From Perkinsus olseni (lineage: Eukaryota > Perkinsozoa > Perkinsida > Perkinsidae): a stretch of 64,000 nt of DNA. The translations under genes were made by a program, and so were the position numbers. The notes beneath the pieces were generated by a model that ran no database searches, had not been told where the DNA came from, and was given only the letters and a program-made list of their open reading frames with translations. Of this stretch, positions 12,401-23,311 are shown one piece after another (within the stretch, counting starts at the first letter, position 1; each line of letters starts with the position of its first letter). The stretch lies in contig JABANP010000141.1 of the NCBI GenBank assembly GCA_013115135.1, forward strand, positions 50,590 to 114,589. The letters are read 5' to 3'.

Positions 12401-12778
12401 CTACCTCAGATCGTCCTTCCTTCTCTACCTCAAGCTCAGCTACTCCTCGCCGAAGCCGGTGGGATTCTTCAACAAACCGGATGCCGCATCACAGTGGGCG
12501 GCTTCGTTCCCGAGTAAGACGGCTCTCTTCTCTCATCGAACGATCGTCCCCTTTCCCTCAGCATATCTCTCCATCCCAATGATTCCCCTAATGGAAGAAG
12601 CGCCTTCGACCTGCCTGGCTCATCCACTTCCTCGCCATCATCGTCGTCCACTCGTGGTGGCGTCCTTGCTTGGCTGACCGGCACTCCACTCCAGAACACC
12701 CATGCCTTCTTCCTTATTCAGCAGTATATCGCGGCGACTAGGATGCTCCATCAAAGGCCATCCTACTACACCCACTAA
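9493..12778 (+). CDS. Multi-KH-domain RNA-binding protein
   Basis: Several exons encode KH-type RNA-binding modules with the GxxG loop: VGRLIGKQGRIINQ (near 10010-10057), LPGMIGHEGQTVRSL (near 10400-10450), EAAWLLGKSG (near 10880) and LFGAVMGRGGERMRRL (near 11450-11500). Ser/Pro/Asn-rich linkers follow. The last recognised exon ends with RPSYYTH and TAA at 12776-12778. The proposed start is an ATG at about 9493 opening an S/T/Q-rich leader. At least four KH units resemble PCBP/Nova-type proteins, which bind single-stranded pyrimidine-rich RNA to control splicing, translation or stability. Introns carry family A, family D and tRNA-like sequences. Exon joins between the KH units were not all resolved, so the domain count is a minimum. 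Confidence 0.65.
10058..10154 (+). repeat. Intron carrying family A tag
   Basis: The intron follows RLIGKQGRIINQ and ends in TTGACCTATTTCGTATCTTA then CTAG. The tag and left arm match the other family A introns; the right arm is missing or diverged, so this may be a truncated or older copy. The acceptor lies inside the element. Confidence 0.55.
11531..11625 (-). repeat. tRNA-like intronic sequence with long variable arm
   Basis: On the minus strand an A-box-like AGTGGATAAAGGGG is followed by a possible anticodon arm, a long GC-rich variable segment and the B box GGTTCGAATCCC. The long variable arm points to a tRNA-Ser or tRNA-Leu ancestor. The anticodon stem is imperfect (four pairs with a 9-nt loop), so it is probably not functional. 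Confidence 0.45.
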
Positions 12779-13230
12779 GAAGGGCCTCGGGTGCCATCCG
12801 ATGATGTTGCCCGTTGCTGCTGCTGCTGCTGATGTATCGATGTCGTATGAAGTTAATAGTTATTTAGAAGCAGAAAACAGCGGAGTCGATGGTGGCTGAT
12901 GATGATGTACATGAGGCTTGTCGCCGCTGCCACCGTCCTCTGTTGATCCCTTTATAGTCGTCTTCACAACCCCATAATAATAGAATCTCCTTAAAGATCG
13001 GCGAATGAAAGTTATATCATCTTGAGTATCCACAACAGATGGCGAAGGTCTTTATATATATTGATGATGATATGCCGAGCTATGTTGTAGCGGCAGTAGG
13101 TATCTTTGGTTGACTCGTGTTGTTAATAGAATTTGCAGGGGCCTAGGGTGTGATCTAACGTAGTGTCTTTCGATCGAGCGTGGCAGTGGTGGGAGAGGTT
13201 GAGTCCATCACTTCAGTATCTAATCCCGTC

Positions 13231-14108
13231 ATGGCTGAGGAGGAGGCAGTTTCATACAGTCTGGTCACCGAGGAAGGGGAGACGAGGCAGACGGTCTTCG
13301 GCTACACTGGGAAGGTCAGCTCGCGTTCCCTGCCTCCTGCGAATCAGCCACTTCAGGGTACTGCCACCTACCCCAATGGTGATGTCTATGAGGGCCATTT
13401 CGAGGGCGGTATGAAGTCGGGCGATGGTGTTTATACGCACAAGAACGGCAATACTTATGAGGGAAGGTGAGGAGACCGGTGGTGCCACACTAGCGTCAGC
13501 GATAGTGCAGTTATGAAGAAGGCAAGCGGCATGGCATAGGGATATACACGATGGTTGAGGGCGGCAGCTACTACCATGGGTAAGCTGATGGAGGGCTGAT
13601 GAGCTCAGGCGTCTGGCAGGTCTTTCGCTAGAGGCCTGTATAACGGGAAGGGCACGATGATGTATGGCGAGTCGGGTGATGTCTACACTGGAGAGTGGGA
13701 GGATGGCCTTCGGCACGGCACCGGCACCTACGTCTACCGTAGAGGGCAGGTGGGCTTGTGTGCATCGAGTACACGGTATATGGGGACACAGGCGTCGATC
13801 ACGGGGAGCTGGAAGGAAGATAGGATAGTCGAAGGGACGTGGAGACTGTCACCTGATCACAACAGCCCAGTCTTCGAAGGGAAGTTCGATCCTAAGTAAG
13901 TTGAGCATCCGACGGCAGCAGCAGCGCCACTCGAAGCTATCAAGTGGGAACGCGTAGGTTCAGTCAGCCCATCGGTGAAGGTGTTTGGACGCTGCCAGAT
14001 GGAGGGAGAATCTTCGGAAAGTACACTCAAAGTCACACACCATCGGACATCAGTGATGACATCATCACCAACCTCCATTGGGTATCATCGGATGGTGCAT
14101 GTGTATGA
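13231..14108 (+). CDS. MORN-repeat protein
   Basis: Exons encode a row of MORN repeats: TATYPNGDVYEGHFEGG, SGDGVYTHKNGNTYEG, SYEEGKRHGIGIYT, YNGKGTMMYGESGDVYTG and LRHGTGTYVYRRG. A C-terminal WTLPDGRIFGKYT repeat follows, and the frame closes at the TGA 14106-14108. The ATG at 13231 opens MAEEEAVSYSL; the open frame continues upstream without another ATG. Each MORN unit is about 23 residues with a YxGxxxxGxxxGxG core and forms a beta-hairpin ladder. Such proteins act as scaffolds in cilia (for example RSPH1), at apicomplexan basal complexes, or at membranes. Which role applies here cannot be told from sequence. Introns lie near 13468-13511, 13577-13625 and 13748-13800, among others. Confidence 0.75.
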
Positions 14109-15315
14109 TGATGATGCTGTTGACGGTGATGAGGAGTGTCGTGTTAGTGGAGATTTGCTGCAGATACTCATAGCTGCATCTTTCTGACACCTCTAGCTAC
14201 ACTTGGGTCCGACCAAGACTACTCGGGATATCTTCGACTATCATTCGATTGTTGTATCGCCGACGGATCCATACTCGAAGCTACAATAAAACGTGGTCTG
14301 CATGATTTCGTCGAAGAGATTGCATGAAGCATTCGACCGTTGAATCGAGGAAATCGGCATGAATGACAATATTCCATTGCCCTGTTCGCAGCGCGACCTT
14401 GCACGGCACCGGCAAGTGAGCAATTATTATCAACGAGACCATCGAAGGGTTCGAGGACGAACTTCGCGCAACAACTTCCCCTGACCTTTACATGCGATGA
14501 ATGTCGAAACCCCAACCCCTCAGAAATGCAGAAGAGGCCACGCGAAGGGGGCAGAAAGGCTGCATCATCATGTACCGAAGGATAAGAACTCTCATGGCGA
14601 GGGGGTATACACGGTGGTTGGAGTTATACCTAGGTATATCCCCGCCATTCTGTGTTGGGGGAGTTCGACGAGGGGCGGAGCGTCATCCAGTCGAGGAGGA
14701 AATAAACATTTAGAAAGAAAAACTCTGCCGTGAGAGTCTCGTCTCGAAGAATCCACCATGATATCCATCCCTGCCAATGGCATCAACATATTGCGATGCT
14801 TCCAGTTTCCAACACTTCGACGAGTGGATTGCTTTCGGCGGTCTTTTTGTCGATTTCGGGACTGAGGGGTGGAAGTATCTTGCTCGGAGTCCGTAGATTT
14901 CGGAGAGATGACATCGAGTGTACAACTGACAGCTCAACAGTATAATACATGAGCTAGAAACATCCCTCGTTCCCCGAGATGACCTGTCGGGAGGATCTAA
15001 GATGATAATCAAATAACGTAATAGACTCAATTTATAGAATATCCGATCATACAAAAAGATGTCACACAGACAACTGCCGAGGAGGCGATGAGCTCACTAC
15101 GGTGGGCCGCGGATCCTGACAACAGCAAGATCAACGGTCAAGCATGGACACGAGGACCTACAGTCGGGGGCGTCGATGGCTGCTTCTTCTTCGTCTTCTT
15201 CACTGCTCGTGATTTCCCTCGACCACCGCAGATGCAGCGGAAGCACTTACGGACGTAATGGCCGAAAAGGAACCTGCGTAGACTTTATCGGGGAGAGCTA
15301 CCAGAAAGGACCGTC
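14109..15315. other. Convergent intergenic region
   Basis: Lies between the 3' ends of the MORN gene and the chitin synthase gene. Several open frames of up to about 110 codons occur, but none shows a known domain or a convincing splice pattern. It should contain both 3' UTRs. Confidence 0.35.
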
Positions 15316-18300
15316 TCACCAGACGGAACCGATGGTTTTGAAGCCGTTAAAGGCAACAACAATACCGAGGACGACAAGGAGGAAGGTATCAGCCGACACA
15401 GTCTGGGCTCCTCCATCGAGGGTCGTACCGGCGACAGCCTGAACAACACAAATTAAAACAAAGATGAGATGACGAGCTTACGAAGATCAATCCCAGATTG
15501 CAGAGAGCCCAGAAGAGAACCAGATAGGTCCTGAACTCATTGCGCTGGGCTTGAACGTCTTTTTGCGAAACGTCATTATTGTCGAGGCCTTTGGTACCTA
15601 CAGGGAAAGAACCTTCGAGATGGTCGCGATGGTGACTGCCGCTCACCCCAGGAAAGGTCGTGTGTGTTACAAAAGGCGAAGACTTGGAATACGTTGATGT
15701 AAGTTGGCGCCATGAACGTGTATTGGAAGTACGTGAGGAGTATATGATGTCCCTGAGGTGACAGTGACGATGAGGGATGGGAAAGACGGACTTACTTCAC
15801 AGTGAAGAAAAGCAACAATGACGTAGCTGGCGACCGCCGCGATGCCGACTGCCGCAAGGACGATATCGTCCGACTCGATGACGTTATAGACGGCAAGAGC
15901 AAACGTGCCCATCATGAAAACACCAAAAACAAGTGAGATTAGAACGTACCTGAGGAGGGGGTGGAGGGGAAGAGGCGGCTGGAAGGGGACTTACAAGACC
16001 CGGAGGGACCGTCGAGGAGCGTCAGGCGCCGTACCCATGGCGAGGAGGAAAATACAGAACATGAGGAGGAGGTATCTGACGGGAACATGCAGTCAGGGAT
16101 ATGCAGAGATGAAGCCGCTATGCCACGCGGGACTAGAACGGCGGTCAAGCACAGCGACAACTGAGCCTTGCCTCGAATCCCAGCTCTGCCACATGGCATA
16201 GCGGATTCATTTCGCATCCTCTCGTTATGAGACTTACATAAACTTGATGACGACAAAGACGATGTCGGCGCCCTCGAAGAGATGGTCACCATCGTTAACG
16301 AGGAAGTCATCCCATAGGATGAGGAAAGTGAGGTAGAAGACGCCCACCAGGAACCACGTCATAATGGTGTTGAAAATATAGTAACTGAGAGGAGAATGAA
16401 TGGCGAATGAGATCGACAGAATGACTTTACATTAGTTCGATCATCAGAGCGAGTTTGCGGATGACGTTGTGACGGGTGGTGAAGATCCTGAATTGGAATA
16501 GCCCCTGCCAGAGTGAGAAGAGTTGGGCGAAGAAGGAGCCGTTCAGCCATCGCCGACGTTGCTTGATGAGAGCAGCGCATGTGTCCGGCACCTGATTTAG
16601 GAAGAGTGAGTCAGCTTCTCTGTAGCGGATCGCTTACATCCGTCACGGCCACCGAGCCTTTGACGTATCTCAGAACGTTGGCAGCCGTTCGACTGCAGAC
16701 CAGCTCCAGTGCTAAGATACGGTCTTCTGCCAAGTACCTTCAGTAGAGGCAATTTCGCGGCGCAGTGACGGAATGGGAAGCTCACATATTTCCAAGGAAG
16801 GGGTTGACGACACCGCCATGGGTGACGCTCTTAAAGTAAGGTACGATGGGTCGCTTGGCAGAGGTTGGTCCAAGCTCGGGAGGAGAGAGAGCCGACCACC
16901 GATAGGCTGAGAATGCACCGGGTAAGACCTGATAGAAAAACTGTAAAATAGCCAAGTTGGCTATGACTTACACTGATGAAACCAAATGAAGATTCACAGG
17001 CCTTGTCGAAGCAGTTGCCAACTTTGTACTCGAAGTTCTGCGAGGCCACGTACCTGAAGAAAACCTTAGAGCGTGAGGGTTCGCAGCAACGACGGGGACT
17101 TACCAGTTGTAGAAGATGTTGATGGGGTGCAAATTGCGGTCGACTGTGATTTCACCGCAGCAACCGGCCACCTTGTCGCTGGCATCCATAGCGTCAATCA
17201 ACTTCACTATTGCGTTCGAGTATGGTCGGGTACCTGCACCGAGGAAATAGTCTAACCCATCTTGTATCTTACATGATTCGACCTAAGATACTTACCAGCA
17301 TCAAGACACACACAATATAACTCTTCATGAACCGTCTCCTCCGCTCTTTCATTCATCGTTCGATAGAAGTGATGGGCGAATCCTTCGAAGAACCAAAGGT
17401 GCGTATCCAGCTTGCCAGCGTTGAACTCCTTCAAGGCAAACATCATCTGCAATGGCGGGTAATTCTCGTAGTGGATGACGTTCTCGAAGAGGTGCACATA
17501 AACCGGCTGGCCGTTGTCGACTGTGAAGCGAGGATGGTCACGGGAGGCGCTCTTGTCGGGAATTCTGTCAAAGTTATATCGGTCGATGGGCTGAATCCTC
17601 CCGGAGATGTCCATCAGACCTTCTTCGCGATACATCTCCTCGAGGTCAAGATACATGCCCATGCGCTGCAAGGCTTGCAGGTTGTTGTAGGCGCCGTTAA
17701 TTCTGGTTCGACCATCGGCGAGGAGACAGACGCAGATCTCCTCCCACTTGTAGTGCGTCTCAGCGACGAACTTGCGGACGTTCTCCAAGACACCGACGAG
17801 AGTGCCGGGGACACCGCCGGACTCCATGGCTTGCTCCTTGAAAGCCTCGGGGCGGTCGTTGTCGGGATTCTGCTGAATGAAAGTCAGACCAGGTCGACGG
17901 ACGTCATCAAGTCCACCGCAGGGCTCTTGGTACATGGTGATGCCTGCTGGGGAACGGTGAGAAGAGGGTGGGGGGCCGACGACTCACCGATAAAAACTTT
18001 TATTTTGGCGTTGGGGTCCTCGATGAACTTCAATTTGAAGGGCGCCGGCGGAGGCATCCCTTCGAAGTACTCCGTGTAGAAGTCAGAGTCGAACATCTGG
18101 TCCAGGAATCTTGGGAACTTGAGACCTCGCTCCTGGACAATGACAATGAGGAAAGATACGCTAGGGCCAGCTTACGGCGTAGTTGATGTTCTTATGGTAG
18201 ACAAGCTCCTCCTGAGAGACCGTGATGGGAGTGTACCGGAGCTGATTGTCATCACGATTCAGGTCGAAGCCTTGGATTTGCTGAGAAAAGATACCACTAA

Positions 18301-18423
18301 GTCACGCAGTTGAGCTAATTTGTATCTTCCTACCATGCGACCAAGATACAGCGGGTCAATATTGATATAGGAAGAGTATCCTCCATGCGAGGGGTGGATG
18401 TGCGGATGAGGTCGATTGGCCAT
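15316..18423 (-). CDS. Chitin synthase (GT2 family), multi-exon
   Basis: Minus-strand exons give an integral membrane glycosyltransferase that would make chitin from UDP-GlcNAc. Landmarks in order: start [59 protein letters not shown]; the donor-site LAEDRIL; the acceptor and processivity motif [10 protein letters not shown]; then several transmembrane helices. [17 protein letters not shown] and NTHDLSWG follow, the latter a chitin-synthase hallmark. The protein ends GFKTIGSVW. All catalytic motifs appear intact. More than ten short introns interrupt it; two of them (17234-17295, 18281-18333) are family A elements. No myosin head or chitin-binding module is visible. Site of action is inferred as the plasma membrane or secretory vesicles, supplying cell-wall or cyst-wall chitin. 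Confidence 0.85.
17234..17295 (-). repeat. Intron made of hairpin element, family A (inverted)
   Basis: A 62-nt minus-strand intron starting GTAAGTATCTTAGGTCG and containing TGTAAGATAC. The arms TATCTTA and TAAGATA are perfect complements. Relative to the 4.7-kb copy the element is in the opposite orientation to the host gene, and it overlaps the 5' splice site. Confidence 0.75.
18281..18349 (-). repeat. Family A element spanning an exon-intron border
   Basis: The 53-nt first intron of chitin synthase is 18281-18333. One arm (18343-18349) lies in the coding exon, where it encodes part of LYLGRM, and the other arm (GTATCTT, 18322-18328) lies in the intron. The splice donor sits in the hairpin loop. 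Confidence 0.6.
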
Positions 18424-19607
18424 ATTAAAAACTCCGACTGAATTTTTTGAAGGGTCACTCAGAACATGTCCCGAGTGCCGAACCCGACGCTAGAATATCT
18501 GAGGTCGAAGCATGCAGGATTCAAGTCAGGTCAAGTTGAAGCATACACCAACGAAACATGCGCTGCTACGCTGACGAATTGACCTAATTGCATGAAAATA
18601 TTTCGTGCATCCAAGTTGAAGTGGAAGCAACAAACCATCGTTTTCGTCCAGCATGTCGACAACTACGGGACCCCTTCGGCTCAAGTTGACCTTCTCGAGC
18701 GGCTCATTCGAGGCGGGAGGATATCAGTCGATGATGATTGTGGTAGTATCTTGGGGTTGAGCGTGCAAGATTCAAGTTCGGTCAGACGAAGTACATGTAT
18801 GAATTATCTGTTCTATCCACATTGCGAGTCTTGTCAGCGGTATCGTCGGTTCTTCATTCTTTCTCGTTAGTGTCTTGCGGACGCTACTGTTGGAGACGGG
18901 TCATAGGCGTTTTATTTTTGGTTCGTAAAAACTATCAGACGTGATTTTTCTTACACAAGAGTAAGGTCTTTTGAGTGTGTTTGCTTGAGCTCCGCTGTTA
19001 GTTCAACCAATCCCCCTCCAACTCGAGTCCATCGAATTCAAAGCGAGTTTGGGAGGGCTATCATTCCCGCCGTAACCGCCGAACTCGACTTTTTTTGGTT
19101 TAGAGGAGGGACGAAAGAAGGACCGTTCAATTGGGTTTCTGGCAGCCAATATTCGATAGTTATCGAATTCTGTTTTTTCGTCGAAAGCTGCGAGTATAGT
19201 GCGGGCGAATCATAATCGTACCCGGCTCGGCGCGAGAATATCTTAGGTTGAAGCATGCAGGATACGTTTAGGTCCCGCCGACGGTCCGTACTGTATCGGA
19301 TCTCCTGCATCATCTCCAGTCCCGGCCATATCTCTCCCACTTGAAGGGCCAATGCTCTCAGTGGTCCGTATCGATCGATGGTTTTCGACTCCCCAACGAG
19401 AGTGTCGTGCGGGAGGTACTGAAGGGAGGAGTTTGCTCGTGATTCCTTGTAGTTGTGTGCATCCCGTTCATCCACAATAGTCATATCACCAGCCTCAATT
19501 CTCAGTTTTTACCTCAATTCTCCTAATTTTCGTTTTTTCGGGTTTTCCAAAGAATTTTGATCTGAACTGGTGAAACATGCTCAAAATTTTTCTTCCTGAA
19601 ATGTTTA
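18424..19607. other. Divergent intergenic region with three family A-like copies
   Basis: Between the chitin synthase start and the first coilin-like exon. It contains diverged family A elements at about 18490-18540, 18745-18790 and 19225-19275, each with TATCT(T)(A)GG, a TTGAAGC or TTGAGCG core and a GCAGGAT or GCAAGATTC arm. They could lie in untranslated introns or be intergenic insertions. No coding gene is recognised. Confidence 0.45.
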
Positions 19608-20840
19608 ATGTGGTTTTCTGGTATACAGAAATTGCCTCGTCGTGATGGTAATGCTCTTTCTGGCCTTTCCGGAGGTCCGTCTGCGCCTGCTCGCTTCGTC
19701 CTACCGGGACGTTCGACGAGCGATGCGACTCACGCGAAGTCTTCTCTGCTAATGCTGAAGTCAATTCAGATTCTTCGGGACGATGAACTTGTCACAGTCG
19801 ACGGAGTGCCGTGCGAGGAGGAGCCGTCCGTCATCTATGCATTGCCACCATCGGCGGGAGAGGGCGACCGTCGTATCCGATTGGACGAAACTTCAACTTC
19901 CACTCCGAAAAAGCGCAGCCTTAGGGAGGTTCGCAAGGGGACTCCAAAGCCGAAGGGAAGGGCGCCTAGCAGCAGCAGTGATGAGGATATGAGTGGAGAA
20001 AGCTCAAGTGAGAGCGAGAGTTCAAGTGATGAGGAGGAGAGCGCATCTGAAGCGGTGAAGGCCGTAGCACCGATAGCCCAAACACAGGAGAATGAGCCTT
20101 CATCGCCGACGTCCTCATCCTCGTCTTCGAGCTCGGAGAGTGAATCTTCGTCTGACGAGAGCTCAGCGGCGTCGGAGCCGATACCCCAGCCGAAGCGACG
20201 GAAAGTTGAGGCCTCCCCCGCGCCCGTCCAGCAGGAGGTGATTGGGAATGATAAAGTTCGTTTTGTTGCTGCCCGAAAGCTCGAAACACCGGTGGAGGAG
20301 GAGGCGAAGGAATCCAATTGGAAGTAGTACTACAGGGGGGGGGCAGGGCGAGGGTGGTTTAGTCATTTTTCTGAGGTATTGATCCTTGCTGCCTGGTGGT
20401 AAGAGAATGGCTAGCGGCTGGCTTATTAGAATTCCATTACTCCAGTACGGCCCGTTTCTCATTAACAGATTTTATCGTTTTCTTCGGGTGGTGTGTCATA
20501 AGCATTGAAATTCTCAGCCTCCACGATGGCCTGCTCAGGTTCGACGATTGGCACGAGAAAGTCGAAGATTTGAGGGCCGGCCAGTTTGTCAAGTTCCGCA
20601 GTTTGCAAGCGGATCCTGTTACGGGCAGAAGCAAACTGTTAGAACCAGAGGTAGTGGGAATTGAACCTGGGTCGTCTCAATTGGAGGATGACGACTCGCT
20701 TACTCAGGTGTGGAAGCTGCTGGCGTTGGATAACGGAAAAGCTGTACTTGTAGATTGCAAGGGTCGGCATGACGTAAATAGAAGATTTATTCGCGGCAGG
20801 GAATCTTCGCCGTGCGCAAGATTCTTTCGACAGGTCATCC
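19608..20840 (+). CDS. Coilin-like protein (tentative)
   Basis: The first long exon (19608-20327) has an N-terminal segment with RFVLPGRST and later IQILRDDELVTVDG. This is the order seen at the end of the coilin ubiquitin-like domain, a surface-exposed ...LPP-EST then a LRD-D...V pattern. A long Ser/Glu/Asp-rich tract with basic clusters (PKKRS, PKRRK) follows, a likely nuclear signal. A GT-AG intron of about 190 nt then joins ESNW to NLHDGLLRFDDWHEKV and LRAGQFVKFRSLQAD, which resembles the atypical Tudor fold at the coilin C-terminus. Coilin organises Cajal bodies and snRNP maturation. Similarity is by eye and weak. Boundaries with the following La-motif exons are unclear. Confidence 0.4.
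20653..20710 (-). repeat. tRNA-like intronic sequence
   Basis: Minus strand shows a loop CTCCAAT, then GAGACGACCC and a B box GGTTCAATTCCC. A second B box without a clear body lies at 20945-20958, and a third, with ATTACACTGAAAGGC upstream (Val-like), at 21541-21575. All three lie between coding exons of this cluster. Confidence 0.4.
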
Positions 20841-21491
20841 CTGAAAAAGATATGTTCGGCCTTCTCGTCCACGACCCGGAAGAGAATGCTCCCAGTGCGG
20901 ACAAGCCTCAGCAGCAGCAGCAAAAGCAAATTGGTATGGTGTGGGGATCGAACCTGGGCGGAATGGTGGATATATTCAGGCCAGCACGTCGCCTCCCCGG
21001 CCAACAAAAAGGGCCCCAAGATTTCATCGTTAGCGTATGTCCCTCCAATCGCCTCTGACAAGGCAGCGTTGAAGAGACAGAAGAAGAAATTCGGGTCGAT
21101 CAGACGACAGGTCGAATGGTGGCTGAATAAACCCAATTGGGAGAAGGATGAGCACTTGAGGAGTTTGGTAATACTGCTTGCGCATGCGTGCAGATTTATT
21201 GTGTCGCATTGTCCCCTCTAGGCCTACCCTGGGACACACTGGGTTCCGGTGCATGAGTTGATGAAATTCGAAAGACTCCGGGATCTTTCTGATGACCAGG
21301 CGGAAGTTGTTCATGTCATGCGGACGGAACGATGCGGAAAACAAGGTGATGGACTTTCTGTGGTGATCGGAGAGCTCATCGTCGTTGTCTCGGCAGATCC
21401 GAGGTTGGAGGTGTCGCCCGACGGGTACTACGTCCGGCATAAGTGTTGGGTCGAGGCGGACACAGCTGGCGGGCCGAAGACGGCAGCTTGA
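20841..21491 (+). CDS. La-motif (LARP-type) RNA-binding exons
   Basis: Exons encode SIRRQVEWWLNKPNWEKDEH then, after an intron with a GCATGCGTGCA motif, WVPVHELMKFERLRDL and SDDQAEVVHVMRT, ending with LEVSPDGYYVRHKCW. The frame closes at 21489-21491. This is the full order of a La motif: RQVEFYFS-like helix, VP-L--F-R---L, then a wing ending in a charged strand. La-motif proteins bind RNA 3' ends or poly(A) and affect RNA stability and translation. The motif is near the C-terminus, unlike genuine La where it is N-terminal. No RRM was seen. It may be the 3' part of the coilin-like gene or a separate gene. Confidence 0.6.
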
Positions 21492-21579
21492 TATGAGTGA
21501 TTTCTAGTGGAGTATTTTACCGTGTTAAAAATGCCGGGTGTGAGGATCGAACCTGTGCCTTTCAGTGTAATCTAATTCA

Positions 21580-22743
21580 ATGCCGACTTCATCATCCTCT
21601 ACACCATCTCAGAGGATTTACTGTCATAGTTGCGGCCGTGTGACCGCGTCGACTCCCTCCGAGCCCTGGAGATGCTCCGCTTGCCACGGCTATTTTGTAG
21701 AGAAGTGGGACCGGTCTGAAGACACCCCGTGGGTCGCCGAGGCCGATCGAGATCAGACCATGGCAGCAGACGAACAATCGATTGATGCTGCAGTAGTAGC
21801 ATGAATTGCTGCTGCTTCGCTCCGCTAAGATTTTTATTCAGGTTAGCGAATCCCAGTCGAGCGGCGAAAATGCGTCACCGCCGCCCCCGGACTATCCGGC
21901 ACCCCCACCAGTGACCATCGCGGTTGATATTATTGAGACACCTCGGATGTCCCCTGCTGATGAAGCTTGGAATGCAAGACGGGCTGGCGTTGAGGAAATG
22001 CAAGATAGCAAGATTGTCGTTGTTCAGGCCGTCCGAAGGAACCGTGCTGCGTCTTGGTGGATTCCTCCGTCAAGAGAGCATCAAGCGATGGGCAGAGAAT
22101 CTTTCGAGTGAGCAGAAGGAAGGTGGTGCGCACAGCGAAGATTCTTCCTTCAGCAATGCCCAGCCATTCGGTGCTGGTCATGGTATGGTACTTGGGATGG
22201 ACGCGATACCCCTCTTGCTCGGCCCGAATGGCCGACCCCAGATCGGACAGCAGGGAAACGCCACCGCCTCTCCACTCGAGAGAGCGCTCCTGCAGCAAGT
22301 CCTTATGGCAACGTTCAACCACCCAGGGATTCGTAGGGCAATTTCGTGGCGCGCGGTCATTTGCCGCACCGTCCATTATAGGTTCTCATGCGACATCGCC
22401 ATCAGTCCTGTCCCGATTCAGGGATGTGACGGCCACTCGAGAGGATGAGCAAGATGAATGTGCTATATGCCAGGTGAGTGCAGGTAGCGCTCGCCCTGGT
22501 GATCGATTTCCTTCATTCTCAGTGTCGTTATGTAACTGGTGATGTGCTGAACCGAATACGCGATGCCATTCCCCGGGACGTCCCCTGTAGTTGCCCCCAT
22601 GCTTTTCACAAACAGTGCATTCGGCCTTGGCTGGAGCAGGTGGGCTCGGGGGTGGTCTTACCTCGGCGGCTGTGATTTCTTCACTTTTTCAGCACAACTC
22701 CTGTCCAGTGTGTCGCTTCGAGCTGCCCTCCGATTCCTCGTAA
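21580..22743 (+). CDS. RING-H2 E3 ubiquitin ligase, RNF126/BCA2-like
   Basis: Starts MPTSSSSTPSQ and has an N-terminal zinc ribbon, IYCHSCGR then WRCSACHGYF, like the BCA2 zinc finger of RNF115/RNF126. A Pro- and Gln-rich linker follows. The C-terminal RING-H2 reads DECAICQ, CSCPHAFHKQCIRPWLEQ and HNSCPVCRFELPSDSS, closing with TAA at 22741-22743. The zinc ligands are all present (C-x2-C, C-x-H-x2-H/C, C-x2-C). Such proteins transfer ubiquitin from an E2, often to cytosolic quality-control or endosomal substrates. At least five introns interrupt it. That at about 21787-21840 carries GCTTCGCTCCGC, and one near 21990-22028 the GAGGAAATGCAAGATAGC element. The RING itself is split by introns. Confidence 0.75.
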
Positions 22744-23311
22744 AATCGTTGTTTTATGCGTATGCTCTATCAATAACAGCAGCAGCAGCGAGGATGGTTC
22801 ATTCGATACCGTCGCGCGCCACGAAAATATTGTTTACTCTCCCGAATCATCCCGCTGCAATATCCGTCGTCTCGAAAATTTAATATCTCTATACAGTACC
22901 TCGTTCGCTCCCTCCAGTGGATTGCTCTGAGCATTAGATACCCTGATGATGATTCTATGTAAAATTGATAACACTGTAACACTCAAAAGGCAGTAGTAGT
23001 CTTGAGGGACGTATACCGTCACTCGCCACGAAATTACCATTTTTACCGGCTGTTAGTAGCGATGGATTCTGTGGACTCACTGACGAGATGAAGTTGCTGG
23101 CGTTAAGTGGGTCAATTAGCATCGAGGGTTGGTCGGATTTCGGGAAGGAGTGGTACGAGAATACTCCGCTTGCGGTACTGTGAGAAAGGCCTTGCTAGCT
23201 TCTACTGGGTGCTGCAAAGATTCCCCTGTTCAAAGCCCTAGCCTTCGTGTCGGGCCGTCATTCGTAATCGACGCTCCTTCTCTGCCGAGCCGCTTCAGTT
23301 TTCCACCGGAG

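Noticed and set aside
17327..18079. Plus-strand open frame of 250 codons
   Set aside because: It is the complement of the longest chitin synthase exon, which carries clear catalytic motifs on the minus strand.
19835..20317. Minus-strand Ser/acid-rich frame
   Set aside because: Mirror of the low-complexity Ser/Glu tract of the coilin-like exon; repetitive codons keep several frames open.
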